The translations under genes were made by a program, and so were the position numbers. Shown here in pieces: positions 36,470-47,022 of a DNA stretch of 64,000 nt; the stretch's first letter is position 1, and each line of letters begins with the position of its first letter. The stretch spans positions 1,178,001-1,242,000 of the forward strand of contig NZ_CP032094.1 in NCBI RefSeq assembly GCF_003544875.1. The letters run 5' to 3'. Source of the stretch: Vibrio alfacsensis (GTDB lineage Bacteria > Pseudomonadota > Gammaproteobacteria > Enterobacterales > Vibrionaceae). The notes under the pieces were generated by a model that was not told the origin of the DNA, did not search any database, and saw only the letters and a program-made list of their open reading frames with translations.

Positions 36470-37255
36470 TTAGATAACACCTTGTGCAACCAACCACTCA
36501 TACGTTACTTCATCTTGTGGTTTACCCTCACGGCACACTTTATAATCAAGCTCTGCAATAATATCGTTGGAGAAACGTAATGAATCTAAGGTTTTAAGCT
36601 GCTCATCATTAAACAGATTTTTCTTATCATCTCTCAGTAACAGTACAGCTCGGTCTACAATTCCAAGCAGCCCTTTCGGCTCTTTAAGCTCGCGAATATC
36701 ATAACGATAGTGAAGAAATTGCGGTTTCCATAGCGGCACAATGACCCACTCTTTATTTGCGACGGCAGCTTCAAAAGCACTAAAACAGTCGTCTTCACTG
36801 CCTGTATAAAACTCATAGCCTGCTTTACTTAAACCGTACTCTTCCATCATCTGGATAGAGAAGCGAGTGATTCCAGCTCCTGGATTAATACCTTGAATTT
36901 TAGGTCTCATTTGCTCGACGACTTCAGGCTTCAATAAATCCGCCACTTCAGCGACCATCTCTTCAGGTACGTAATCCGGCACACCCCACAGTGCGTAAGG
37001 TTCGTAATGAAGTCCAAGCTCAATTAATGGCTCAACTTTTTCAACGTCCGACTTATAGATACCATGGCTCGAAGGTAACCAAGCAGAAGAGAGCATATCG
37101 ATTTCACCCATTTTCAGTTTTTCAAAATTTTCCTGATGCGGGGAAAAGACTCGCTCAACTTCGAACCCCATACTTTTCAATACATTGTTAACTAATGAAG
37201 CTGTCGTGCGATGAAATGACAAATCTGTTACACCCATTGTGATTTTTTTATTCAT
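36470..37255 (-). CDS. OpuAC-type substrate-binding domain protein, no signal peptide
   Basis: From the ATG at 37255 there are 261 residues. It has the glycine-betaine-binding (OpuAC) domain layout: an early VTDLSFHRTTASLVNNVLKSMGFEVE, LSSAWLPSSHGIYKSD, the WVIVPLWKPQFLHYRYDIREL block, and PLDSLRFSNDI-type ending (LKTLDSLRFSNDI). No signal peptide and no ABC permease or ATPase gene nearby. It may be a cytosolic ligand sensor or a decayed transporter part. Confidence 0.75.
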   Translation of the reverse strand: MNKKITMGVTDLSFHRTTASLVNNVLKSMGFEVERVFSPHQENFEKLKMGEIDMLSSAWLPSSHGIYKSDVEKVEPLIELGLHYEPYALWGVPDYVPEEMVAEVADLLKPEVVEQMRPKIQGINPGAGITRFSIQMMEEYGLSKAGYEFYTGSEDDCFSAFEAAVANKEWVIVPLWKPQFLHYRYDIRELKEPKGLLGIVDRAVLLLRDDKKNLFNDEQLKTLDSLRFSNDIIAELDYKVCREGKPQDEVTYEWLVAQGVI

Positions 37256-37436
37256 TGTTCTTTCGCTCTTATCGTTGCTGATAGATTGATAATACAAGGC
37301 ACTAGAGCAATCAAAAACAGCCTAATGTTTGAGTTATTATCAAAATAAATTGATAGACACCGATTTACACTTGATAAAAGCGCATGCATTGATGAAATAC
37401 ATACGCTTTATATTTACATGTCTATCTACTGTCGTC

Positions 37437-38519
37437 TTAATCTAGTTTGATGCGTAGCACATGGAACGGTTTGCTTGCCCCTTCTTCACCTTCATTAAGG
37501 GCTGGATTTAGATGCAGAGAGTTTTGCGTCACGTAGAGGTAACCACCCTGAATTGAGAAGCCATCTGCCCATGACAGCAATTTGTCATCTTGTGCAAACG
37601 TCTTGAAGCTCTCACTCGTTACAATGCTCACCGCGTTTTTCTCAACATCACCGACATAGATATCACCGTTATCGGCAATGATCATGCCGTCACTTGGGCG
37701 CTTTTCATTGTAGAATTCGATAGATTGAGCGAGCTCTTTATCTGTCAGTTTCTCGTTTGCAAGCGCACCCGCAGGTAGACGATAAATCGCACTGCCATTA
37801 ACCGTACCAAAGTATACCCACTCGTTCGCAGCATCAATCGTGATTGGGTTCAGCCCAAGGTAAAGCGCATCAGAGCTACCATCTTCACGCTTTGCTCCCA
37901 TCAGTGAACCATCAATAATTACGTCATGCTCTGGTGATATCAGCGCCTTGTAAGATTCAAGAACGCGGCGAGATTCACCCGTCTCTAAATCCACAACAAC
38001 AAATGCTGGCGCAGGCTCACCGAACAAGTTACCCAGGCTGGTATCTGCAATGTACATCTGGTTACGTTTGGTATCTAAAGCAAAATCCTGTAAGAAAGAA
38101 TTACCGACAGTGACATCTTTGCTTATCTCGATGCGTTTAAACAACTTATTGTTTACTGTATCCCAAGCCACAATCTGCGCTGGCGCTTCAGAACCGCCCA
38201 TATCCAGAATCCAAACCACACCATCTTTAGTACTATCAATACCAATGACCGACGAAAGCCCAACTTTGCCAGTCTCCGGACCATTCGCCCAATCCTCACT
38301 TGGGAAAGGCTGAGTTGACCCATCTTTCATCAGTTCAACAACGCGATATTTGGGGCCATCAAGAGGCTGCATCGAAAGGAATGTGCGGCCTTGTTCTGTC
38401 ACAGTGATGTTCCCAGGACGGGTACCGTCAAGCTCAGCGACAACTTCGATCTCTGCTGCTTGAGCAGTATTAAAGAGGGTTGCTACCGCAATAGCTAAAA
38501 GTGATTTTACGTTTTTCAT
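37437..38519 (-). CDS. Major royal jelly/Yellow-family secreted protein
   Basis: From ATG 38519 there are 360 residues with a signal peptide ending at AQAAE. The rest is a six-bladed propeller of the MRJP/Yellow family: RTFLSMQPLDGPKYRVVEL, VVWILDMGG, RNQMYIADTS, and FADGFSI-type blade (SWADGFSIQGGYLYVTQNS). Bacterial members are periplasmic or extracellular, of unknown function. It precedes the ABM gene's opposite neighbour; all three genes 36470-38880 run leftward. Confidence 0.82.
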   Translation of the reverse strand: MKNVKSLLAIAVATLFNTAQAAEIEVVAELDGTRPGNITVTEQGRTFLSMQPLDGPKYRVVELMKDGSTQPFPSEDWANGPETGKVGLSSVIGIDSTKDGVVWILDMGGSEAPAQIVAWDTVNNKLFKRIEISKDVTVGNSFLQDFALDTKRNQMYIADTSLGNLFGEPAPAFVVVDLETGESRRVLESYKALISPEHDVIIDGSLMGAKREDGSSDALYLGLNPITIDAANEWVYFGTVNGSAIYRLPAGALANEKLTDKELAQSIEFYNEKRPSDGMIIADNGDIYVGDVEKNAVSIVTSESFKTFAQDDKLLSWADGFSIQGGYLYVTQNSLHLNPALNEGEEGASKPFHVLRIKLD

Positions 38520-38589
38520 TTCATGCATCCTACTGGGATTCACTTGATTATGGATTGCTTTAAATAGCTGATGACCATCTAATGTAAAG

Positions 38590-38880
38590 TTAAGCGATTT
38601 GAGTCATCTCATTCAGTGTGAAACTTGCAACACACCCTTCTGTTGCTGCCATATATTCTGCAAGGTGAGTATTACCCATATGAACTTGCCACAGTTCACG
38701 AGATACCCAGTTCTCATAAAACATGAAATGTGCTGGGTCTTCGTTGTCTTGATGAAGGTCGTAGTTAATGCACCCCTCTTCCGCCCGAGTGATATCAATC
38801 AGCTTCAATAGCTCTGCTTTTACCAGTTCTACTTTATCTTCGTTCGCAACAATATTTGCAACAATAGTCAATTTAGCCAT
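38590..38880 (-). CDS. ABM-domain putative quinol monooxygenase
   Basis: From ATG 38880 there are 96 residues, a dimeric alpha-beta-barrel of the antibiotic-biosynthesis-monooxygenase type: KLIDITRAEEGCINYDLHQDNEDPAHFMFYENW (quoted as EEGCINYDLHQ and FMFYENW). No cofactor needed in relatives such as YgiN. It starts divergently from the LysR gene at 39254 and heads the leftward genes to 36470, so it is a likely LysR target. Confidence 0.85.
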   Translation of the reverse strand: MAKLTIVANIVANEDKVELVKAELLKLIDITRAEEGCINYDLHQDNEDPAHFMFYENWVSRELWQVHMGNTHLAEYMAATEGCVASFTLNEMTQIA

Positions 38881-39253
38881 GTTTAATTCCTTTATCTCTC
38901 TACTTATTAACGACAACAAAACCAATATAAACAAACTTTTATTAATAAATAATCATCATAAGCACTGGCGATACACACTCAGTGTAGACAATAAAACATC
39001 ATTGATTATCTAATCATTTTGAAACAGTGTCTAAAGTGAATTGATAATCATAAACGTCATACATTAGGTCTTGTGTTTGACCAGTTTTGTTTGAATGACG
39101 GTATGGTAGGCGAGTTATTAACAATGAAAAACAGGCTCTAATTTGAATTATTATCAAAATAATTTGAAATTATATTGTCCTGTCGTCATAGCTGCATTAT
39201 AAATAGAAGGCACTCAGCAATTATTGCTTCCCTTTCCTAACGAAGGTCTTGTC

Positions 39254-40171
39254 ATGCTTTTAGAAGATTTACAGGTTATTTTGAAAGTCGCGGAGTTTCG
39301 CAGCATCACGGCAGCCGCAACCAATTTAGATATGCGTACCGCCACAGCAAGTGCTGCAGTAAAGCGCGTTGAAGCATCATTGGGCACAGAGCTTTTTGTT
39401 CGAACCACTCGCCATTTGAGATTATCGTCTGCCGGAGAGCGTTATTTACCTCAGTGTGAAGAGGCGTTAAAGATGCTTGAGCAGGCCAAAATGAATATGC
39501 ATGAAGAGTTAGGCATCATTGGTGGTGAAATTCGTATCGCGTTATCGTCGGATTTGGGACGCAATCTTATCACCCCTTGGTTAGATGAGTTTTTGCTGCA
39601 ATACCCGAACGTCTCACTACGCTCAAGTATTAGCGATAGCAACATTGATTTCTACCGCGATTCTGTCGACATGGCTCTGCGCTATGGCTCACCTACTGAT
39701 GCCAATATGTATGGCTTTAAAATCTGTGATGTACCGAGAGTGCTGTGTGCGAGCCCAAGCTATTTAGCTGAGCATCACACTCCCACTCAGCCTAACGATC
39801 TACTTGAGCACAATGCGCTGTTTTATCAGCTGCATGATGTGTTGCAAAATGAGTGGTTATTTCGCCATGAGGATACGACTCATAAGGTAAAACTTAAGGG
39901 TAATAGAGCTTCGAATGATGGGGATCTGGTTAGGCGCTGGTGTGTTGCAGGTAAAGGCGTGGCAATCAAATCTTGCCTTGATATGTCGGATGATCTTCTT
40001 AGCGGTCGTGTTATGAGTATTATGCGGGAGTATAAGCCGACTCCGACTGAATTGTGGTTGGTTTGTCCGAGCCGTCAGTCCATCACACCAACAGTTCGGT
40101 TGTTAAGGGATTTATTTAGAGAGAAAACCAACGTGATTCTTGAGCAATTGGCAGAAAAAGAAGCGATTTAA
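39254..40171 (+). CDS. LysR-family transcriptional regulator
   Basis: From ATG 39254 there are 305 residues. The N-terminal helix-turn-helix is ITAAATNLDMRTATASAAVKRVEASLG, followed by a LysR substrate domain with a typical PGRVLCASPSYL-like segment (RVLCASPSYLAEH). The spacing to the divergent ABM gene is about 370 bp. It probably controls the ABM-MRJP genes or itself. Confidence 0.87.
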   Translation: MLLEDLQVILKVAEFRSITAAATNLDMRTATASAAVKRVEASLGTELFVRTTRHLRLSSAGERYLPQCEEALKMLEQAKMNMHEELGIIGGEIRIALSSDLGRNLITPWLDEFLLQYPNVSLRSSISDSNIDFYRDSVDMALRYGSPTDANMYGFKICDVPRVLCASPSYLAEHHTPTQPNDLLEHNALFYQLHDVLQNEWLFRHEDTTHKVKLKGNRASNDGDLVRRWCVAGKGVAIKSCLDMSDDLLSGRVMSIMREYKPTPTELWLVCPSRQSITPTVRLLRDLFREKTNVILEQLAEKEAI

Positions 40172-40483
40172 GATACTGCTTATAGCTTAGCGATACTAGA
40201 ATGCCGTATTTTTATAGCCGTAATGAATAATACGCAATAGCTAGCTTGCTCATAGGCATTTGCTCAGAGTTAACCTGTGTAACCGGTTGGGCTACCGTGT
40301 TTTGATGGCTGTATGATATGGCGTGATTAGTATTGGAAAAACAGGATAGAAAAGATTAATTAGCAAATATATTTTGACAATGATTGTCTAACATTATTTG
40401 ATAATTAATCAAAACATACCTTGTTTTTGACTTATCTTGTTTCAAGTAGCATAAGCGCAATGATTTCACTAATAAGATTCATC

Positions 40484-41512
40484 ATGACACACATTCAGTT
40501 TCAACAAGGTCCAATTCGTCCACCCTCTGAAGCAGAGAGTCTACTGATAAGAACAACGCAAGGCTGCCCATGGAATAAATGTAAGTTTTGCACGTTATTC
40601 GAAGGGATGGAATTCTCTATTCGTCCAGTTGAAGATATTAAGCGTGATATCTGGGCGGCAAGAGCGTTCTATAAAAACCGGCGGTTTGAGCGCTGTTTTT
40701 TACAAGATGGTGATTCTTTTGCAATGGAAACGGACGCTCTGCTGGATGTACTTAATACATTAAAAGAGGCGTTCCCAGAGCTCAAACAAATTAGCTCTTA
40801 CGGCAGAGCTCAAACCATGACTAAAAAGTCTCCAGCCGAGATGAAAGCGATCTGCGATGCCGGGTTAAACATGCTGTATTGCGGTATGGAGTCAGGCTCA
40901 CTTGACGTACTAAAATTGATGAAAAAAGGGATTACCCCTAAGACAATTTTAAAGTCAGCAGAGTACGCGAAACAAGCTGGTATGAAGATGATGACATTCA
41001 TCATTCTTGGGTTAGGTGGAAAGGCGTTGTCCGAACTTCATGTTGCGGAAACTGCCCAACTTTTAAATCAGATTAACCCTGATGAGATCCGGATATTATC
41101 GTTAGCGGTAAAACCCGGTACAGAGTTGGATGACATGGTTCAAAACGGGCTGTTTACGCCACTTACCGAGCGTGAGATGCTTGAAGAACAATATCAATTG
41201 ATTAGCCAATTAAATGGCATCAACAGCAATTACGGTAATTATCATGGGATAAACTTGCTGATGGAACTCAATGGACAATTTCCGCATGATAGAGAGGCAT
41301 TTTTGCGTAGCATTGACCAATTCATGATGATGAACGAAAACGATCAAAATAACTTTATTTTAGGCCGTCGTACCCAACACTATGCGACACTGAATGACAT
41401 GAACAATAAGCTCATGTATGACACGGTGCAGCAACAGCTTCAACACATTGAGCAGCAAAAACTTGGCAACCTCGAAGATATTTTTTATCGCCTTCGCCAA
41501 CGTATGATCTAA
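40484..41512 (+). CDS. Radical SAM protein with CX4CX2C cluster motif
   Basis: From ATG 40484 there are 342 residues. The cluster motif is GCPWNKCKFCTLF, where the first spacing is four rather than three residues (Cys-PWNK-Cys-KF-Cys). The following Elp3-type barrel shows LQDGDSFAMETDALLDVL, LNMLYCGMESGSLDVLKLMKKG and MMTFIILGLGGKAL. Substrate unknown. The downstream DUF1349 gene starts 16 bp after the stop, with an AGGAG just before it, so the two are an operon. Confidence 0.82.
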   Translation: MTHIQFQQGPIRPPSEAESLLIRTTQGCPWNKCKFCTLFEGMEFSIRPVEDIKRDIWAARAFYKNRRFERCFLQDGDSFAMETDALLDVLNTLKEAFPELKQISSYGRAQTMTKKSPAEMKAICDAGLNMLYCGMESGSLDVLKLMKKGITPKTILKSAEYAKQAGMKMMTFIILGLGGKALSELHVAETAQLLNQINPDEIRILSLAVKPGTELDDMVQNGLFTPLTEREMLEEQYQLISQLNGINSNYGNYHGINLLMELNGQFPHDREAFLRSIDQFMMMNENDQNNFILGRRTQHYATLNDMNNKLMYDTVQQQLQHIEQQKLGNLEDIFYRLRQRMI

Positions 41513-41528
41513 ACACTAGGAGCCCGAA

Positions 41529-42077
41529 ATGAAGAATTTAAACAACTGGTACATTCAAAATGAGAACCCTAGCCATTGGTCATTCGATAACGGTGTGTTG
41601 TCTATGCAAGTGCAAGAGGGTAATATTTTTGGTGCCGGCTCGAGTGACGTTGATAACATTTTTATCCGCCCAGTATCTCAACCTAGTTATAGCGCAGAAA
41701 TCACCATCACCTTAGAGCCAACCTTGCCATTTGAACAAGCTGGTCTAGGTATTTACTGGGACAACGATAACTACATCAAAATTAGTAAAGAAATGTTCCT
41801 GGGCGAACCTTCCATTGTGTTTGTTGTAGAGCAACATGGCCAACCGGAGATCAAGCAACGTCGCTCATTTGATGGGGCGACAGCATCAGTAAAGATTGAA
41901 AAAAGTGATGGGACTATCACTGTCTACTTGGGATGTCATCAAAAACTCTCTTGGCAAGCCATTGGATCTGCGCCAACACTAAACGGCCAAGCAAAAGGAC
42001 TTATGCTTTATACCTTTAGTGGTAACTCAAATACACCGAATGTTGCTAAGTTTAGTGAATTTCAACTAATGAGTTGA
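41529..42077 (+). CDS. DUF1349 lectin-like protein
   Basis: This 182-residue concanavalin-like beta-sandwich matches DUF1349: WSFDNGVLSMQVQEGNIFGAGS near the start, PFEQAGLGIYWDNDNYIKIS in the middle, YTFSGNSN near the end. Relatives bind glycans or act in sugar metabolism. No signal peptide. It is translated with the radical SAM gene. Confidence 0.82.
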   Translation: MKNLNNWYIQNENPSHWSFDNGVLSMQVQEGNIFGAGSSDVDNIFIRPVSQPSYSAEITITLEPTLPFEQAGLGIYWDNDNYIKISKEMFLGEPSIVFVVEQHGQPEIKQRRSFDGATASVKIEKSDGTITVYLGCHQKLSWQAIGSAPTLNGQAKGLMLYTFSGNSNTPNVAKFSEFQLMS

Positions 42078-42246
42078 GCCAATCTGGTATATAGCAATTG
42101 ACTTTTGTATTAGTTTTATTCTTGAAAAGTCATGTTTGTCAGTAGCGCTTAGTGGGTTCGAAACACACAATGGGGCAAACATGAGTTGAAAGAACTGGCA
42201 CCATAACTTAATTTGTTAAATCTCGTCATTCTGTATATGGACTCCC

Positions 42247-42477
42247 AATTAATTACAACCGATTTTTAAACAGTGAAAGATAGATAGGATGCGTGCGTAT
42301 ATTCGGGCTCTTTGTGAGTAGCGAACTCTGCCCCTTTATGCATTCGCACCTTAATGCCACACCGAACAGTCGATATTGGATATCTTCAGAATGAGCTGGC
42401 TCTTTAAGGTCGGTCTTACCTGTCTTTCGCTCTTTATTATTGGTAGTAACTAAATTTCGCAAGTATAGATTTAGCTG
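42247..42477 (-). ncRNA. Candidate bridge-RNA region of the IS110 element
   Basis: This non-coding stretch between the transposase stop and the end repeat is where IS1111-group elements are known to encode the bridge RNA that guides the recombinase. Location and length fit; a structured RNA was not modelled. A 69-codon ORF inside it has no coding character. Confidence 0.4.
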
Positions 42478-43513
42478 CTAGGCAGCATGTTTAAATGAAG
42501 TAGAGTACTGAGTGTCATGTTTCAGCATAGACCATGCAGTGCGTATGCTTTTATTCGCTAACGCGACAGCAGCTCTTCTTAGGCCAGCTCTCACTATCAA
42601 GGCTTTTAGCCAAGTCTCCTTACCATTTTTAGGCTCTCGATACTGAAGCAATCGGACAACGGATAGAGCACCTTGGATGAGATTTGCACGCAGCCTTTTG
42701 TTTGCTACTTTCTTACTAATACCAAGCATAGTCGTGACACCTCCAGTACTGTACTGCTTTGGTGTTAAACCAATACAAGCAGAAGCTTCTCGGCCGTTTT
42801 TGAAATTTCTACCAGTGTGTCCTAGTGCCAAATAGAGGCCGAGAGCATTGATAGGGCCAATCCCTTCCAAGTTCAAGTAGTTTTTACACTCTGAATGCCG
42901 GTTGATGTAGTAACTCAATTCTTTTCAATCTGAACTTTTGTTCTGAAAGCCCTTGGTGCAAGTTATACATATGGTGTAAATAAGGGCGCAATATATCAGG
43001 AAGTTCACTATCGCCATTTTCTAAAATTTGCGGGATGATTTTGTTAAAGGCGCTAACTCCCTTTGGGATAGCGATACCAAACTCTAAAATCAGACCTCGC
43101 ACCATGTTACTGGTAGCCACTATGAGGTCATTGAGATGTTGCCGAACGCGTTCAATCGATTGAAGCGCTTGAGCATCGATAGTTTTCACTCCAACAGAAT
43201 GAACATTAGGTTGGCGTGCTGCAATTGCGATGGCAAGAGCATCATTTTTATCAGTCTTTTGGTTTGCTCTAAAAGGAGTTACGTTTTTTGGGGCAATAAT
43301 ACTGACATCATGGCCTAAGTTTTGGCAAAAACGTCCCCAATGATGCGCAGATCCACAAGCTTCCATTACTACATGAGAAGAGGGTTGTTTTGTAACCATG
43401 ACTTCAATTTTGGTTATTTAAGGCTTTTCAGAGGCAACTTGATCTCTAACTAGCTTACAAATTTGAAATGAGTTTTTTGCTAAATCAATGGCGATAGTAG
43501 TAGACTTTTTCAT
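42478..43513 (-). pseudogene. IS110-family transposase, interrupted
   Basis: The protein starts MKKSTTIAIDLAKNSFQIC, with the DEDD-type catalytic Asp in AIDLAKN, then PSSHVVMEACGSAHHWGRF, then TDKNDALAIAIAA. The C-terminal part has GIGPINALGLYLALGH and GLTPKQYSTGG, the Tnp20 domain with the catalytic Ser. An in-frame TAA stands at codon 32 (43418-43420) and a frameshift lies near 42905-42920. About 345 residues if intact. Confidence 0.85.
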
Positions 43514-43582
43514 GTATGGCTCCCGATTAAAATTTCTGTTTGCACTAAAATTTTAGCTCCTCCTTGGAGGGGGGAGTCCATA

Positions 43583-44164
43583 CATCGAACCGCGAGGTAC
43601 GAGCATGATTCAGAATCTACTAAACGATTTCCGAGTGGTTCAGGTTAGTCATTAGTTTAGAAGCATACTTTCTGATATTCCTAGTCTCGCGTAGGCTCGC
43701 TGAAATGATCGTTTTCACTTGCACCGAAAGTAATTCCCCTACTCTATCACTGGAGATAGAACAAAACATAAACACCAAGTTCAAAAAAACGAGCTAATTG
43801 GTTCGCCTTGTATGTTCATAACTTGATGACTGGCTTTTGTGCACTTTTGAACTTCGGTGTACCGACCGTAAAAATTCTTAACAGAGATGCTTTAGAGCCG
43901 AATGGTTGCTCTGTGCCATTTGCGATCACGCAAATTTAACTCGCTCTTACCCGCCCGTTAGCCTTCAGACATCAATTAGATAAGAACTAAACTCGGCATT
44001 TATTGCCCATCTTGCTTTAGCTAAATTGACAGTAAACTTCGAGCTCGACTGTCAGAAAAATTTACAATCAGGTCACCGCAAACACCTAACCAATTGTTAT
44101 ATATCGCAATTCATTTTGGAATGATAATTGCCTTAAAGCAGAAAACTATTGCGAACAGGGCGTC
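43583..44164. other. Gene-free region between IS110 and the PEP-CTERM gene
   Basis: About 580 bp with no credible ORF or known element. It carries the promoter of the gene at 44165 at its right end. Confidence 0.4.
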
Positions 44165-44794
44165 ATGAAGAATATGAAAGGCTTAATACTGTTTTTAATT
44201 GTTTCTGCCAGTGTCACATTCAAAGCTGGTGCAGGAATGATTTATGAAATATCTGGCGATATTACACCTGATGTGAACAACTCTTTTACTGGCTCATTTA
44301 GCATCATGGTTGATTCTGATGATTTACAGCTCGAGTTGTTTGGCGCACATCCAAACCTTCCCACAGGCTTAGTTGATGGCCCTTGGTACAGCTACGATGT
44401 TTTCTCTGGCGATGTGTCTATTGATGTTGCCCCTCTAGGGAGCTTAGTCTGGTCAGAGTCTGACATCAGAGCAGATTTTAACGAACCAGCATTAAGCTTT
44501 GGTGGTCTAACATCAGAGCTTTGGTTGACGTCACCGATTGAAGATACTTTCCAAGATATGTCGATTGTTTTTGAAAACAGTGACGGTCTTCTGTACCTCG
44601 GATTTCAAACGGCAAACTCGCAAAGCGTTATCATCAATCAAGTGATTTTCGATGACAGAAACAACATTATTGAAGTTGGTACATTCACAAACGTGGCGGT
44701 TTCAAAGGTAGAAGTCTCTGAACCCCATATGGCAGCAATTTTCGGCTTGATGTTAACCAGTTTGTTATTAATTAGAGCTAAGCATAGAGCTTGA
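44165..44794 (+). CDS. PEP-CTERM-like exported protein
   Basis: This 209-residue protein has a signal peptide (MKNMKGLILFLIVSASVTF, cleavage near AGA), an all-beta middle with FTGSFSIMVDSDD and FGGLTSELWLTSPIED, and a C-terminal tail of SEPHMAAIFGLMLTSLLLIRAKHRA: Glu-Pro motif, hydrophobic span, basic end. This is the layout of PEP-CTERM sorting signals, which need an exosortase; none is visible here. It sits between two insertion sequences. Confidence 0.68.
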   Translation: MKNMKGLILFLIVSASVTFKAGAGMIYEISGDITPDVNNSFTGSFSIMVDSDDLQLELFGAHPNLPTGLVDGPWYSYDVFSGDVSIDVAPLGSLVWSESDIRADFNEPALSFGGLTSELWLTSPIEDTFQDMSIVFENSDGLLYLGFQTANSQSVIINQVIFDDRNNIIEVGTFTNVAVSKVEVSEPHMAAIFGLMLTSLLLIRAKHRA

Positions 44795-44893
44795 TTGCGG
44801 GTGCGCTGCGGATTCACCCTACAAAAAGGGAATTTAAGGGTTTAAAACTATAATGACAGCAGCTTCTGATTCAGAAGCTGCTTAGGTTAATAA

Positions 44894-46124
<1,231 letters not shown>

Positions 46125-46136
46125 TAACCAACTCAA

Positions 46137-46924
46137 CTATAACAAGCGATTCTTATACTGCTCCGGTGTAATGCCGGAGTATTTCTTAAACATCGCAATG
46201 AATGGACTGGCTTGGTTGTACCCTAAGGTGAGCGCCACTTCTTTTACTGTCTGCCCTTTTCTTAACAGCTCCATTGAATGCAAATAGCGCACTCGCAATC
46301 GCCATTCCGTAAAACTCATCCCTAATTCACTCTGGCAGTGGCGCGCCAACGTGCGTTCCGTTGTGTGCACTTTTTCTGCCCATTCTCCGAGGCTAACATC
46401 ATCTGTAGGCGCCTCTTCAACAGCTTTCAAAATGGGTTCAAGGTACTTATTATTGGTCGTTGGTAAAAAGTGATGTTCGACTTCTTGTTTCGCTAATTGA
46501 TCTAACAACACTTGAACAATACGCTTGTCTTCATCACTCTGTGCAACGTTGATTTTTCGCTGGCGAAAGTCTTCCACAATCGCGGACACTATCGGCGTTA
46601 CCTTGATCAAGCTGGTTTTTGTTGGAAAATGTGGGGTAATTCTGGGGCAATATTGAGAGAACAATATTCCAAAGGTTTTCGGTTGTAACTTGTGTGCCGG
46701 ACTCCAGCAGGCACCCAAATGGCAAGGTGAGGCGGAGCTAAAAAACGGGTATCTTCGGCATCCATTTCTAAAATGCCGCCACTTATCAACTGAACTTGCC
46801 CCCAAGGGTGACTATGAATTCGCGTTTCAGTATTCGAAAGGAAAGCCTCGAAATTCATAAATACATCGGATGGCGCTATATCAATTGATAATGATGGGTG
46901 AAGATTCCTTGTACTCTTTCTCAA
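46137..46924 (-). pseudogene. AraC-family regulator, frameshifted
   Basis: The N-terminal cupin (IHSHPWGQVQLISGGILEMDAEDTRF, quoted as SHPWGQVQLISGG) and the C-terminal AraC domain (WAEKVHTTERTLARHCQSELGMSFTEWR and EVALTLGYNQASPFIAMFKKYSGITPEQY) lie in two frames. The break is at the A4 run 46626-46629 on the plus strand; one more base joins ELPH to PTKTSLIKV in one frame, total about 263 residues. It is divergent from the EamA exporter, which it would be expected to control. Confidence 0.83.
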
Positions 46925-47022
46925 AATTGTCTTCCTATCGCTTACGATGTCTTTCTAGAGATACTTTCCATTATAAAGACCTGTCAGACTAGCGCCATCA
47001 ATTATTGTGCGATGAGGTTCTC

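Larger units (their letters stand above)
42236..43582 (-). mobile_element. IS110-family (IS1111-type) insertion sequence, decayed
   Basis: The transposase gene is bordered by an 11-bp inverted repeat, TATGGACTCCC (42236-42246) and its complement (43572-43582). Such short subterminal repeats are typical of the IS1111 group, and true ends lie a few bases outside. The 3' noncoding end (about 230 nt) is much longer than the 5' one (about 58 nt), also as in IS1111 elements. The transposase is broken, so the copy is likely inactive. Confidence 0.82.

Noticed and set aside
42148..42170. GGTTCGAAA sequence resembling a tRNA T-arm
   Set aside because: The stem is imperfect and there is no acceptor, D-arm or anticodon arm around it.
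42253..42462. 69-codon minus-strand ORF beside the IS110 transposase
   Set aside because: It lies in the expected noncoding bridge-RNA end and has no coding character or ribosome site.
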